NCBI GenBank assembly: GCA_025370055.1
Contig: CP073041.1
Coordinates: 1,612,001 to 1,676,000 of the forward strand
Reading direction: 5' to 3'
DNA from: Woronichinia naegeliana WA131
GTDB taxonomy: Bacteria > Cyanobacteriota > Cyanobacteriia > Cyanobacteriales > Microcystaceae
Length of the DNA: 64,000 nucleotides
Shown here one piece after another: positions 49,485-58,491 of this stretch. The stretch's first letter is position 1; each line of letters opens with the position of its first letter. The notes beneath the pieces are model-generated. The model was not told the origin of the DNA. It did not search any database and worked only from the letters and a program-made list of their open reading frames with translations. The translations under genes and the position numbers were made by a program.

Positions 49485-49611
49485 CAGGGCGAACGAATCT
49501 TATTTTTGAAAGGTAGGCTGGATAAGGGTTTCCGAGATCATGATTGGTTTTTTATGAAACGCTGAAAGTCTTATCAGATAAGGAGTCTAGAATTTAGATG
49601 CGTTTGCCCTG
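49485..49611. mobile_element. MITE M1b, 127 bp
   Basis: Ends CAGGGCGAACGAATCT and AGATGCGTTTGCCCTG, like element A. Its interior matches, in reverse complement, that of M1a (for example AAATTCTAGACTC and TTTCATAAAAAA). No target duplication is visible. Confidence 0.85.
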
Positions 49612-49712
49612 CATTTTTAAAATTTTAACAACAGTAGAAGGGCGATCGCATGTTTAAATTCAATAGGGTGAGGGCGATCGCGTTTTATTCTTTGTAATCT
49701 GCGATCGCTTTT

Positions 49713-49973
49713 TTATCTTTTGTTAGGGATAATCGCTCTTTTACAGAAAATTAGAATCAGCATTGTACAGATTAATTTTGCTACTTTTGGGCGCAAGCTT
49801 GCGCCCCTACGATTTTCACAAAACCTTCTGTAGGGGCGAATTGCGTTCGCCCTTGGACAATAGATGTCTTGCACAACAATTAAAGACTTTAAGTTTGTGA
49901 AAGATTTTCCAATTAGAAAACTGATCCAAAGATTGGTATCTATAATAATTTTAGGCGTTTGAGTTTTGGGCAT
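49713..49973 (-). pseudogene. PIN-domain toxin, truncated
   Basis: From the ATG at 49973 the protein reads MPKTQTPKIIIDTNLWISFL with the first acidic PIN residue (Asp in IIIDTN), then GKSFTNLKSLIV, after which the sequence diverges into a palindromic repeat (49789-49855). The remaining three acidic residues of the PIN fold are absent, so it should not cleave RNA. Its start overlaps the end of the antitoxin gene by 23 bp. Confidence 0.75.
49789..49855. repeat. Compound palindromic repeat
   Basis: GGGCGCAAGCTTGCGCCC followed by a 23-bp spacer and GTAGGGGCGAATTGCGTTCG. Two palindromes with matching GTAGGGGCG / CGCCCCTAC edges, of the type scattered through cyanobacterial genomes. It has destroyed the PIN toxin gene. 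Confidence 0.8.
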
Positions 49974-50187
49974 ATATTTCACTTCTGACCGTTTCAACCT
50001 CTTGATTAATCAGTTCTAAGGACAATTCATCGGTTTTGAAGTCTTCGAGAAATCCTGTTGATTTTTTATTAATCAGGTCTTTGGTAAGGGCTTGATTGAG
50101 TTGTAGTTTTTCTTGATCTGAGAGTTGTTGAACAATTTCTAAAACTTGATTAAAGTTTAGGGAGATTTGGAGATTGGCGGTTGTCAT
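49951..50187 (-). CDS. Antitoxin-like protein of a PIN toxin pair
   Basis: 78 aa, begins MTTANLQISLNFNQVLEIVQ, then QLSDQEKLQLNQAL, a helical pattern common in small cyanobacterial antitoxin-type proteins paired with PIN toxins. The C-terminal half (ELINQEVETVRSEIY) is helical and charged. The pairing and overlap with the PIN gene support the role; the family is not named with certainty. Now an orphan because the toxin is broken. Confidence 0.7.
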   Translation of the reverse strand: MTTANLQISLNFNQVLEIVQQLSDQEKLQLNQALTKDLINKKSTGFLEDFKTDELSLELINQEVETVRSEIYAQNSNA

Positions 50188-50256
50188 AATTGTTTGTCTA
50201 GATAAAGGATTAGGGGATTTTCAGGATTAGATTAGACTTCTTGCACAATGGCGTTT

Positions 50257-50290
50257 GATCCCCCTAAATCCCCCTTAAAAAGGGGGACTT
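50257..50290. repeat. Dispersed palindromic repeat, copy 2
   Basis: Identical to 6398-6431 over 34 bp. The rest of the gap 50291-50502 is a C-rich low-complexity tract (CCCCATCATCC-type words) with no gene. Confidence 0.85.
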
Positions 50291-50502
50291 TCTTGAATCT
50301 GTAAGAGGTCTATTTTGGTGGGCCAATATAACAAATTCAATTAAACACCATCCTCCCCATTCTTCCCCTCTCCCCCATCATCCCTATTCTTCCCCATCCT
50401 CCCCTTCTCCTCCATCATCCCGATCGCCCCATTCCATCCTGCTAATCCTATCATCCTAAAAATCCTGATACTGGGAGGGGAGAGGATTTGGAGACCAAAA
50501 CC

Positions 50503-52656
50503 CTACGTTTGATGCTCTTCTTTTTGTTGTAGGAATAGCTGATAATTTCTCCGACAAGTAACCGTATTGGGATGATCAATTCCTAAACTTTGCTCACAAA
50601 TAGCTAAGGCTTCTAGGAAAAGGGGTTCGGCTTCGCTATCTTTCCCTTGCGTTCGGTACAGTTCTGCCAAGTTGTTGAGCCCTGTAGCTAATTCAGGATG
50701 ATTGGGCGGTAAACTAGCTCGATCAATGGTTAAGGCTTCTTGATAAAGAGGGGCGGCTTCGTTATCTTTCCCTTGCGATTTGTACAGTAATGCCAAGTTA
50801 TTGAGGTGAGTCGCTAATTGAGGATGATTGGGCGGTAAACTGGCTCGAACAATGCTTAAGGCTTCTTGGTAAAGAGGTTCGGCTTCGTTATCTTTCCCTT
50901 GCGATTCATACAGTAATGCCAAGTTGTTGAGGTCTCTGGCTAAATAGGGATGATTGGGCGGTAAACTGGCTCGATCAATAGCTAAGGCTTCTTGGAAAAG
51001 GGGTTCGGCTTCGCTATATTTCCCTTGCGAATAGTACAGTGATGCCAAGTTGTTGAGGTAACTGGCTAATAGGGGAGAATTGGGCGATAAACTGGCTCGA
51101 CCGATGGTTAAGGCTTTTAGGTAAAGGGGTTCAGCTTCGCTATCTTTCCCTTGCGATTTGTACAGTAATGCCAAGTTGTTGAGAGTGGTGGCAATAGCAG
51201 GATGTTGGGCAGGGAGCCGATCTTGGGCGATAGTACGGGCTTTTTGATACCAATATTCGGCTTGGGGATAATCTACCAGGTTTTCATAAAAATAAGCTAG
51301 GCGGTTAGAGGGTTGAATAATATTATCTTCATCCATAATATCCCCTATCCAAACTTCAGCGACTTCGGTGATATGGGGTAAGGCAGGACGCAGGGCTTCG
51401 AGTTGTTGCACTGTTGAACGATATTCAATTTTTTGGGCTTCTTGGATGATGGCTTGGACTAAACCTTTTCGATAATCGGGATCAATTTGTTGGGTCGCTT
51501 TCCCCCGTAGATATTGCTGAAGGAGCGGATGAATTTTATAACTCGGAAGCGTGTTATCTTCAATTTCAAGAAAATGAAAACGGATTAAGATTTGACGTAA
51601 ATCCTGTAAATCTGAGTTAATAAAATTTAATTTTTCTGTATTAAGCGGACTGGTTTGCTCCTTGGGAATTGGGGTTGTTAAAGAATGGGAACTTTGGCTA
51701 AAAAGAGGTTTATTCAAAAAATTCCAAACTTTTTTCAAAAAACTATTCTCTGGTTTAGGCTCATTTAAAATAGCGATCGCCGACTCTACCAAATACCAAG
51801 GAATCGGTGCATAGGCAAACCAACTCAAAAAACAGGCAAAATCCTGAACCCTTGACTCCAAAATCTCCCAGGATAAATCGATCGCCGCTTTTAAACCCCG
51901 CTCTGCCACCGAGGGATCAGCCTGATTCAGCCAACCCGTCTCTAAACCCTTAGCTTGCAATTGCTGGGTGACATCGGCTAAGGTTAAACCCCGATCATTG
52001 CTGAGATAACTGCCCACCAAACTAATCGCCAAGGGTAATCGCCCCAAACGCTCACAGAGAACTTCCGCCGATCCCCTTTCCCAAACCCGTTGCTCCGATT
52101 CCGCTAAAGTTTCTAATAACTGCACCGCTTCCGACAACGGCAACACATCCAACGGTAAATCCGACACGCCAGCAAACTTAATGCGACTGGTCACCAAGAC
52201 CTTAAAACGAGCATCCGTCGGCAAAAATGGCTGAATCTCGCTGTAATCTTGCTCTTTATTGACATTATCAATCACAATCAAAACGGGACTGTCCCCTGGC
52301 CAGCTTTGCCACACAGCCCGCACCTTTTCTGCGATCGCTAACCCTTCATCAATCCCCAACTGCAACGGCGATCGGCCAAAACTGACAATTTCTTCCGCAA
52401 AACCTGCCCCCACCGTCAACCACAACCGACCCTCCGCATAAAAATCCGCCTGTTCATAGGCATACTGCAAAGCCAACGCCGTTTTACCAATACCACCCAT
52501 ACCCGAAACCGCCGTAATCGCTAACCGTTTAGTTTCCTGTAGGCGATCGTGCAGTGTGTTTAAATCCGTTTGCCGTCCCACAAAATTGGGATTCTGAACA
52601 GGTAACTTGTAGGGAGACTTTAACTTTGTCCGCTCTCCCTTCTCAGACGACTCCAC
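50503..52656 (-). CDS. STAND NTPase: NB-ARC domain with C-terminal TPR array
   Basis: 717 aa. P-loop GMGGIGKT (residues 52-59), Walker B VLIVIDN (125-131), TSR sensor (VTSRIK, 155-160) and GLPL-like GRLPLA (205-210) form an NB-ARC module. A winged-helix/linker region follows, and five 42-residue TPRs (about 475-700; LNNLA.LY.SQGK..EAEPL) make a sensor array. No N-terminal effector domain is fused: the protein starts 25 residues before the module. The upstream gene ends in TGA immediately followed by this GTG start, so the 148-aa product is made with it. STAND proteins sense ligands, often phage proteins, and oligomerise; the role here is inferred. Confidence 0.9.
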   Translation of the reverse strand: MESSEKGERTKLKSPYKLPVQNPNFVGRQTDLNTLHDRLQETKRLAITAVSGMGGIGKTALALQYAYEQADFYAEGRLWLTVGAGFAEEIVSFGRSPLQLGIDEGLAIAEKVRAVWQSWPGDSPVLIVIDNVNKEQDYSEIQPFLPTDARFKVLVTSRIKFAGVSDLPLDVLPLSEAVQLLETLAESEQRVWERGSAEVLCERLGRLPLAISLVGSYLSNDRGLTLADVTQQLQAKGLETGWLNQADPSVAERGLKAAIDLSWEILESRVQDFACFLSWFAYAPIPWYLVESAIAILNEPKPENSFLKKVWNFLNKPLFSQSSHSLTTPIPKEQTSPLNTEKLNFINSDLQDLRQILIRFHFLEIEDNTLPSYKIHPLLQQYLRGKATQQIDPDYRKGLVQAIIQEAQKIEYRSTVQQLEALRPALPHITEVAEVWIGDIMDEDNIIQPSNRLAYFYENLVDYPQAEYWYQKARTIAQDRLPAQHPAIATTLNNLALLYKSQGKDSEAEPLYLKALTIGRASLSPNSPLLASYLNNLASLYYSQGKYSEAEPLFQEALAIDRASLPPNHPYLARDLNNLALLYESQGKDNEAEPLYQEALSIVRASLPPNHPQLATHLNNLALLYKSQGKDNEAAPLYQEALTIDRASLPPNHPELATGLNNLAELYRTQGKDSEAEPLFLEALAICEQSLGIDHPNTVTCRRNYQLFLQQKEEHQT
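50563..51190. repeat. Five tandem 126-bp repeats encoding TPRs
   Basis: The word GCCAAGTT(G/A)TTGAG recurs at 126-bp spacing (about 50668, 50794, 50920, 51046, 51172). Units are highly similar at the DNA level, each giving one 42-residue TPR. Confidence 0.85.
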
Positions 52657-53103
52657 TCAATCAGGCTTACCGTGATTGATAGTAATACTGTGGGCATTGT
52701 AAGCTGTTCCTCCTTGTTCAGCCTTGGCTTGAATATTGGTATTGTTATCGCCTGAGACATTTTGGGTCATATTGCTATTGTCTTGAATTTTTCCCGCCTG
52801 AATTTGTTGGGCTAAGGTTTTGATCTCTGTGGCAAAATTCTGATCATCATCCATTGCCACATCTAAGTTTTTAGCAATGGTTTCCAATGCCTTTTTGTTT
52901 CCCTGTTCTGCTTGAGCTAAAGCCTGATCCAGTTTTTCCGACTTGCCCCGCAATCTGTCCCAAAGCTTCTTTCGCAAACTATCCATCGCGGCGATCGCTT
53001 CCGTCGTAAACTTTTTGCCTAATTCACCTGCCCCAGATTCTAAAAACTTTTGGAAAGCAAGATTAGCAATGACCGATGCTGTTAGCGTTAAGGGTTCTAC
53101 CAT
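52657..53103 (-). CDS. Small partner protein of the STAND NTPase
   Basis: 148 aa. The N-terminal half (MVEPLTLTASVIANLAFQKF ... MDSLRKKLWDRLRGKSEKLD) is helical; the C-terminal third (IQDNSNMTQNVSGDNNTNIQ then AHSITINHGKPD) is Asn/Gly-rich with short beta-type repeats. I do not recognise a characterised domain. It abuts the NTPase start with no gap. It may be a separated effector or adaptor domain, which is inference from position. Confidence 0.75.
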   Translation of the reverse strand: MVEPLTLTASVIANLAFQKFLESGAGELGKKFTTEAIAAMDSLRKKLWDRLRGKSEKLDQALAQAEQGNKKALETIAKNLDVAMDDDQNFATEIKTLAQQIQAGKIQDNSNMTQNVSGDNNTNIQAKAEQGGTAYNAHSITINHGKPD

Positions 53104-53932
53104 AATGGGCTTATAAACTAGAATCTGCTTTAAATCATACCGCTTTTTCTAAAAAAGAATAACCTTTGCTTAAACTGCTGTATTAAAAACTAGGCGATCG
53201 CTTTTGGGGATGGATTTTGTAAGTGTGATCGCCTCTTATTCCCCAATCCGAGATGTTAACCAATTATCCAAATCCGCAAGCTCACCAAAATCGAGTAAAG
53301 CTTCCCCCAAATCATCCAACTGCTCAAGCGTCAAACTATTAATAACTTGAATACGGCGATCGCTAATCTTGCCAAAACGCTTAGACAATAGACGCAGAAC
53401 TAACTGCGCTTCACCTTCTTGACGGCCTTCCTGACGGCCTTCCTGACGACCCTCCTGTTTAGCCTCTTGATAGACTCTTGTTTGCTTAATATCGCTCAAT
53501 AAAAACATCGCTTGAATCTCCTCTCGGCTTAATTGGGCAAACTTGGAAACCAAAACCGTCTCCAATAAATCTATAATATCGCGGGTTACTAAGGGATCAG
53601 CAATTTCTGTTTTTGCTCTTTCTAATAATTGTTGGACTAAAACAGGAGCTTGAACATCTTGAGTAAGGATTAACTGAATTAATCCGACTCCAATAGAACC
53701 CGATGAAACATCCTCCAAATAGATAGGAATAATCCGACCACTATTAATCAAGTCCTGTTGGTAAAGAGTCAAAGATGTCACCTCAAAACGGCGTTGGGCA
53801 AAAAGAGCGACGGCTTTCCAATCCTGAACAGGTTTATATTGATTCAAATAGAGATTAATTTCGGCAATCAACTCCCAATAAAAATGGGTGTGACCTTTAG
53901 TTGATGAAGGAAAAGAAAAGTGTTAACATGGG

Positions 53933-54361
53933 ATGAAAAGTGACAAAGAGGAAACAATGATGACAGCAAAACTAATTAATGTAGAGGGTTCAAAGATAAA
54001 AATAGAACTAACATTAGAACTCAGTCGTTCAATGTTGGATACAGAAATAAATATTCAAAAAGGCTTAAACGAAGTAGGTTGCATCGCCAGCAAAGAAGCC
54101 TTGAAATATTTAGATACAGATGGTTCACCCTTAAAAATCGGTGAAGAAATCTGGAAGAGTAAGGGAGAGCAACCGAAAGAATATCAAACACCTTATGGTG
54201 AGGTTATAGTGAATCGTCATGTATATCAGCGTTCACCTTTGAGGAAAAACGTATTGCCCCTTAGAAAGAGAAGCAAGGATAATCATAACATCAACGCCAT
54301 TATTGGCAAAACAGGTATCCTCAAAAATGTCAGGGATGGCAGGCAAAGAGGTGAAAAATGA
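53933..54361 (+). CDS. K3 transposase, upstream frame (orfA)
   Basis: 142 aa, identical to K1 orfA. Confidence 0.85.
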   Translation: MKSDKEETMMTAKLINVEGSKIKIELTLELSRSMLDTEINIQKGLNEVGCIASKEALKYLDTDGSPLKIGEEIWKSKGEQPKEYQTPYGEVIVNRHVYQRSPLRKNVLPLRKRSKDNHNINAIIGKTGILKNVRDGRQRGEK

Positions 54362-55241
54362 TTTATTAGAAAATCATGGTAGAAAAGTAGCGCTATCCTA
54401 TATCCAAAGATTGAGTGAAGCAGTAGGAAGTGTGGTACAGGCAAAAGAAGAAGCGTGGAGTTATGCCCCGCCCAAGGAGGATAGCCAAATTGCAACAGTG
54501 GGAATAGGATTAGATGGAACCTGTATGCTGATGTGTGAGGATGGCTACCGTGAAGCAATGGTGGGAACCGTTTCCCTATACGATAGTGAAGGCGAACGTC
54601 AACCTACAATCTATCTAGGTGCGGCACCAGAGTATGGAAAAAAGAGTTTTCTAGAAAGATTAGAAAGAGAAATTGAGCGAGCGAAAAACCGTTATCCAGA
54701 GGCAACATTGGTCGGGATAGCAGACGGGGCAGAATCAAATTGGAAGTTTTTAGAAAAGCAAACGGAAGAACAGATATTAGATTTCTATCATGCCTCTGGT
54801 TACTTAGGTGCCTTGGCAGAAGCGTTGCATCCGAATACCGTGTCAAAACAAAAAGAATGGTTGACTGAAAATTGTCGAGAACTCAAGCATGAAAAAGGAA
54901 AAGCAGGAGAACTGCTAAATCTGATGAAAGAAGTCAAAGAAGAAAAAAGTCATTCTAAGAATCTTACCGAGAAACTACAAGCGGCGATTACTTATTACGA
55001 GAATCATCAGCATCAAATGGATTATGCTGAATACATAGAGAAAAAGTATCCGATTGGTTCAGGTGTTACGGAAGCAGCTTGTAAGACGTTGGTCAAACAA
55101 CGATTATGTTGTTCAGGGATGCGATGGAAGGAAAAAGGAGCAGGAATTATTTTGAGCCTACGAGCTTTGGTATTGACCAAGGAACGATGGAGTCAATTTT
55201 GGGCAAAACTTGATCAATATGGGTTCCCTGTAGAACCCTGA
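54303..55241 (+). CDS. K3 transposase, catalytic frame (orfB)
   Basis: 312 aa, one substitution from K1 orfB (GERQP for GERQH). DDE residues intact. Confidence 0.9.
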   Translation: MAKQVSSKMSGMAGKEVKNDLLENHGRKVALSYIQRLSEAVGSVVQAKEEAWSYAPPKEDSQIATVGIGLDGTCMLMCEDGYREAMVGTVSLYDSEGERQPTIYLGAAPEYGKKSFLERLEREIERAKNRYPEATLVGIADGAESNWKFLEKQTEEQILDFYHASGYLGALAEALHPNTVSKQKEWLTENCRELKHEKGKAGELLNLMKEVKEEKSHSKNLTEKLQAAITYYENHQHQMDYAEYIEKKYPIGSGVTEAACKTLVKQRLCCSGMRWKEKGAGIILSLRALVLTKERWSQFWAKLDQYGFPVEP

Positions 55242-55777
55242 TTACAACAGCTTTTATCAACTAAAGGTCGCACCCATAAAAATCAGACTTACTTTGAAAT
55301 TGTACCTCAACAAAATAGATGGGCTTATCTTCTCGATCTGGTATGAAAATTCCGTCAAAACGAAAAGCCTTTTCCTTAATCTCCCTAGACGTAAACTGAT
55401 AATATTCAGCATTAACGATCGGCTCTCCTAATAGTTCAAACAGCAGAGGCTTAAAGGTTAGGAATAATTGGTAAAAGATCGTGTCAGTACGCATAGTATC
55501 CCAGAAGGGCAGATCACAAAAAAGGCAATCAATATTTCATTGTACCTCCTCTAAGATTAGTTTCTATTATTTTTTGAAAAGCTTGGCAGGGCGAACGCAT
55601 CTAAAAATGATACAGATACAAGAACATTATAGAGGGATGGATAAGGGAAAATAAGGGAAAGTGCATAGAAAACAAAAGCGATGAAACTCCGACCCAAATA
55701 TAGACTGGTAGAACACTTTGCCGAAATAGATGACCCTCGCATCGGGTGCGACCTTTAGTTGATAAAAGCTGTTGTAA

Positions 55778-56716
55778 TCAGGGTTCTACAGGGAACCCAT
55801 ATTGATCAAGTTTTGCCCAAAATTGACTCCATCGTTCCTTGGTCAATACCAAAGCTCGTAGGCTCAAAATAATTCCTGCTCCTTTTTCCTTCCATCGCAT
55901 TCCTGAACAACATAATCGTTGTTTGACCAACGTCTTACAAGCTGCTTCCGTAACACCTGAACCAATCGGATACTTTTTCTCTAAGTATTCAGCATAATCC
56001 ATTTGATGCTGATGATTCTCGTAATAAGTAATCGCCGCTTGTAGTTTCTCGGTAAGATTCTTAGAATGACTTTTTTCTTCTTTGACTTCTTTCATCAGAT
56101 TTAGCAGTTCTCCTGCTTTTCCTTTTTCATGCTTGAGTTCTCGACAATTTTCAGTCAACCATTCTTTTTGTTTTGACACGGTATTCGGATGCAACGCTTC
56201 TGCCAACGCTCCTAAGTAACCAGAGGCATGATAGAAATCTAATATCTGTTCTTCCGTCTGCTTTTCTAAAAACTTCCAATTTGATTCTGCACCATCTGCT
56301 ATACCGACAAATTTTGCCTCTGGATAACGGTTTTTCGCTCGCTCAATTTCTCTTTCCAATCTTTCTAGAAAACTCTTTTTTCCGTACTCTGGTGCCGCAC
56401 CTAGATAGATTGTCTGTTGACGTTCTCCCTCACTATCGTATAGGGAAACGGTTCCCACCATTGCTTCACGGTAGCCATCCTCACACATCAGCATACAGGT
56501 TCCATCTAATCCTATTCCCACTGTTGCAATTTGGCTATCCTCCTTGGGCGGGGCATAACTCCACGCTTCTTCTTTTGCCTGTACCACACTTCCTACTGCT
56601 TCACTCAATCTTTGGATATAGGATAGCGCTACTTTTCTACCATGATTTTCTAATAAATCATTTTTCACCTCTTTGCCTGCCATCCCTGACATTTTTGAGG
56701 ATACCTGTTTTGCCAA
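55778..56716 (-). CDS. K4 transposase, catalytic frame (orfB)
   Basis: 312 aa, a few substitutions from K1 (for example PEAKFVGIAD for PEATLVGIAD; AEYLEKKYP for AEYIEKKYP). DDE residues intact. Confidence 0.9.
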   Translation of the reverse strand: MAKQVSSKMSGMAGKEVKNDLLENHGRKVALSYIQRLSEAVGSVVQAKEEAWSYAPPKEDSQIATVGIGLDGTCMLMCEDGYREAMVGTVSLYDSEGERQQTIYLGAAPEYGKKSFLERLEREIERAKNRYPEAKFVGIADGAESNWKFLEKQTEEQILDFYHASGYLGALAEALHPNTVSKQKEWLTENCRELKHEKGKAGELLNLMKEVKEEKSHSKNLTEKLQAAITYYENHQHQMDYAEYLEKKYPIGSGVTEAACKTLVKQRLCCSGMRWKEKGAGIILSLRALVLTKERWSQFWAKLDQYGFPVEP

Positions 56717-57086
56717 TAATGGCGTTGATGTTATGATTATCCTTGCTTCTCTTTCTAAGGGGCAATACGTTTTTCCTCAAAGGTGAACGCTGATATACAT
56801 GACGATTCACTATAACCTCACCATAAGGTGTTTGATATTCTTTCGGTTGCTCTCCCTTACTCTTCCAGATTTCTTCACCGATTTTTAAGGGTGAACCATC
56901 TGTATCTAAATATTTCAAGGCTTCTTTGCTGGCGATGCAACCTACTTCGTTTAAGCCTTTTTGAATATTTATTTCTGTATCCAACATTGAACGACTGAGT
57001 TCTAATGTTAGTTCTATTTTTATCTTTGAACCCTCTACATTAATTAGTTTTGCTGTCATCATTGTTTCCTCTTTGTCACTTTTCAT
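56658..57086 (-). CDS. K4 transposase, upstream frame (orfA)
   Basis: 142 aa, identical to K1 orfA, again with the +1 register at TTTGAGGAAAAACG. Confidence 0.85.
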   Translation of the reverse strand: MKSDKEETMMTAKLINVEGSKIKIELTLELSRSMLDTEINIQKGLNEVGCIASKEALKYLDTDGSPLKIGEEIWKSKGEQPKEYQTPYGEVIVNRHVYQRSPLRKNVLPLRKRSKDNHNINAIIGKTGILKNVRDGRQRGEK

Positions 57087-58491
57087 CTCATGTTAACACT
57101 TTTCTTTTCCTTCATCAACTAAAGGTCACACCCCTCGCATCGAACGAACAAAACGGCATAAACTCATTGATATTCTAACGATTGCCATCTTAGCCGTCAT
57201 TTGTGGAGCAGAAGGTTGGGTAGCCATGGAAAGTTTCGGCAAGGCTAAACATCAATGGCTAAAAAAAATTTTGGAATTGCCGAATGGCATCCCCTCCCAC
57301 GATACGTTTGCGCGTGTATTTGCTAGTCTGAATCCAGAGCAATTTCAAGACTGTTTTCTGCATTGGGTCAAAAGTATAGCGGAGGTAAGTGAAGGAGAAG
57401 TGATAGCGATTGACGGCAAAACCCTTCGCCACTCCTATGACAATGCCAACGGAAAGGGCGCAATTCAGATGGTAAGTGCATGGGCAACAGCAAATCGTCT
57501 AGTACTAGGACAGTGCAAGGTGGAAAGCAAATCGAATGAAATCACGGCGATTCCTAAACTCCTGAAAATGCTAGAGGTCAAAGGTTGTATCGTAACGATT
57601 GATGCCATGGGAACTCAGACAAAGATTGCCCAACAGATAGTAGGGCGAGGGGGAGATTATGTTTTGGCATTGAAAGGCAATCAAGGTAATTTATGTGAGG
57701 ATGTTGAACAATTATTTGCTCATGCTCAATCGGTTAATTTTGTGGGAATTAAGCATGATTTTCATCAAACAATAGACAAGGGACATGGACGGATTGAAAT
57801 TCGCCGTTGCTGGACGATGGAACAAACAGAATTTTTGCTGGGTGGGGAGAAATGGGCAAAGTTGACGAGCATCTGTATGATTAAAGCGGAGAGACGATTG
57901 AAAGACAAAACAGAGTATGAGACTCGCTACTATATCAGTAGCCTGCCGAGTAATGCTCAAAAATTATCCCAATCTGTTCGTAGTCATTGGTTGATAGAAA
58001 ACTCTTTACATTGGGTTCTAGACTTGGCCTTCAACGAGGATGCTTGTCGCATTCGTAAGGATTTTGCTCCTGAGAATTTAGCCGTCTTACGCCATATCGC
58101 TCTTAACTTGCTCACAAAGGAAAATACTCTGAAACTTGGTATCAAGAATAAACGGCTACGCGCTGGTTGGGACGAGGACTATCTCCTTAAGGTTTTACTC
58201 GGATAAGATGCGTTTGCCCTGAAAAGCTTGGGCGATGATTTGCGATCAGATTTTTGCGTAAAACCGCGATCGCTGTTTAAGCTCTCAAAATCCAAGGCGA
58301 TCGCTGTTTACAGGATTAAGAGGTAATCACGGTTTGACGGGAAAAGCAGAGCGCGATCGCAATACTAGTCCAAAAGAGCCAATTAATACTGAGATAAAGT
58401 GAAGAAGGACAAGATAAATTAACCTAAATCTTTATATAAAAATCAGCGTAAAAATTAGCCAAAATTTAGTTTTTAAAATCACTTCTTCCTG

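Larger units (their letters stand above)
53886..55275 (+). mobile_element. K3: complete ISKra4-type element, 1390 bp
   Basis: Perfect 8-bp duplication ATAAAAAT (53878-53885 and 55276-55283). Same ends as K1. Confidence 0.95.
53236..55494 (-). pseudogene. Rpn-family recombination-promoting nuclease, split by K3
   Basis: N-terminal part at 55494-55276 (MRTDTIFYQLFLTFKPLLFE, then FDGIFIPD and VEVQFQSKSDFY, the PD-(D/E)XK-type core) and C-terminal part at 53885-53236. Removing K3 and one 8-bp duplicate restores SDFYWELIAEINLYLNQYKP in frame. The C-terminal part has three QEGR tandem repeats and a DUF4351-like end (LVLRLLSKRFGKISDRRI, LDNWL). About 275 aa when whole. Rpn nucleases are linked to DNA cleavage and recombination. 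The gene is disrupted but otherwise undamaged. Confidence 0.9.
55744..57133 (-). mobile_element. K4: complete ISKra4-type element, 1390 bp
   Basis: Perfect 8-bp duplication CTCGCATC (55736-55743 and 57134-57141). More diverged from K1-K3 than they are from one another, mainly in 56205-56430. Confidence 0.95.
55681..58206 (+). pseudogene. A2 transposase, interrupted by K4
   Basis: Halves 55681-55743 and 57142-58206 join in frame to 375 aa, matching A1 with a few substitutions (for example FVGIKHD for FAGIKHD). The break falls after DDPRI. Confidence 0.92.
55587..58221 (+). mobile_element. A2: ISAs1-type element (1237 bp net), split by K4
   Basis: Same ends as A1. Perfect 10-bp duplication AAAAGCTTGG (55577-55586 and 58222-58231). 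Removing K4 and one duplicate gives 1237 bp, the same as A1. The 270 bp to the right (58222-58491) contain several HIP1 sites and no gene. Confidence 0.94.

Noticed and set aside
50291-50470. C-rich repeated words that might be a CRISPR-like array
   Set aside because: No regular repeat length or spacers; low-complexity sequence only.
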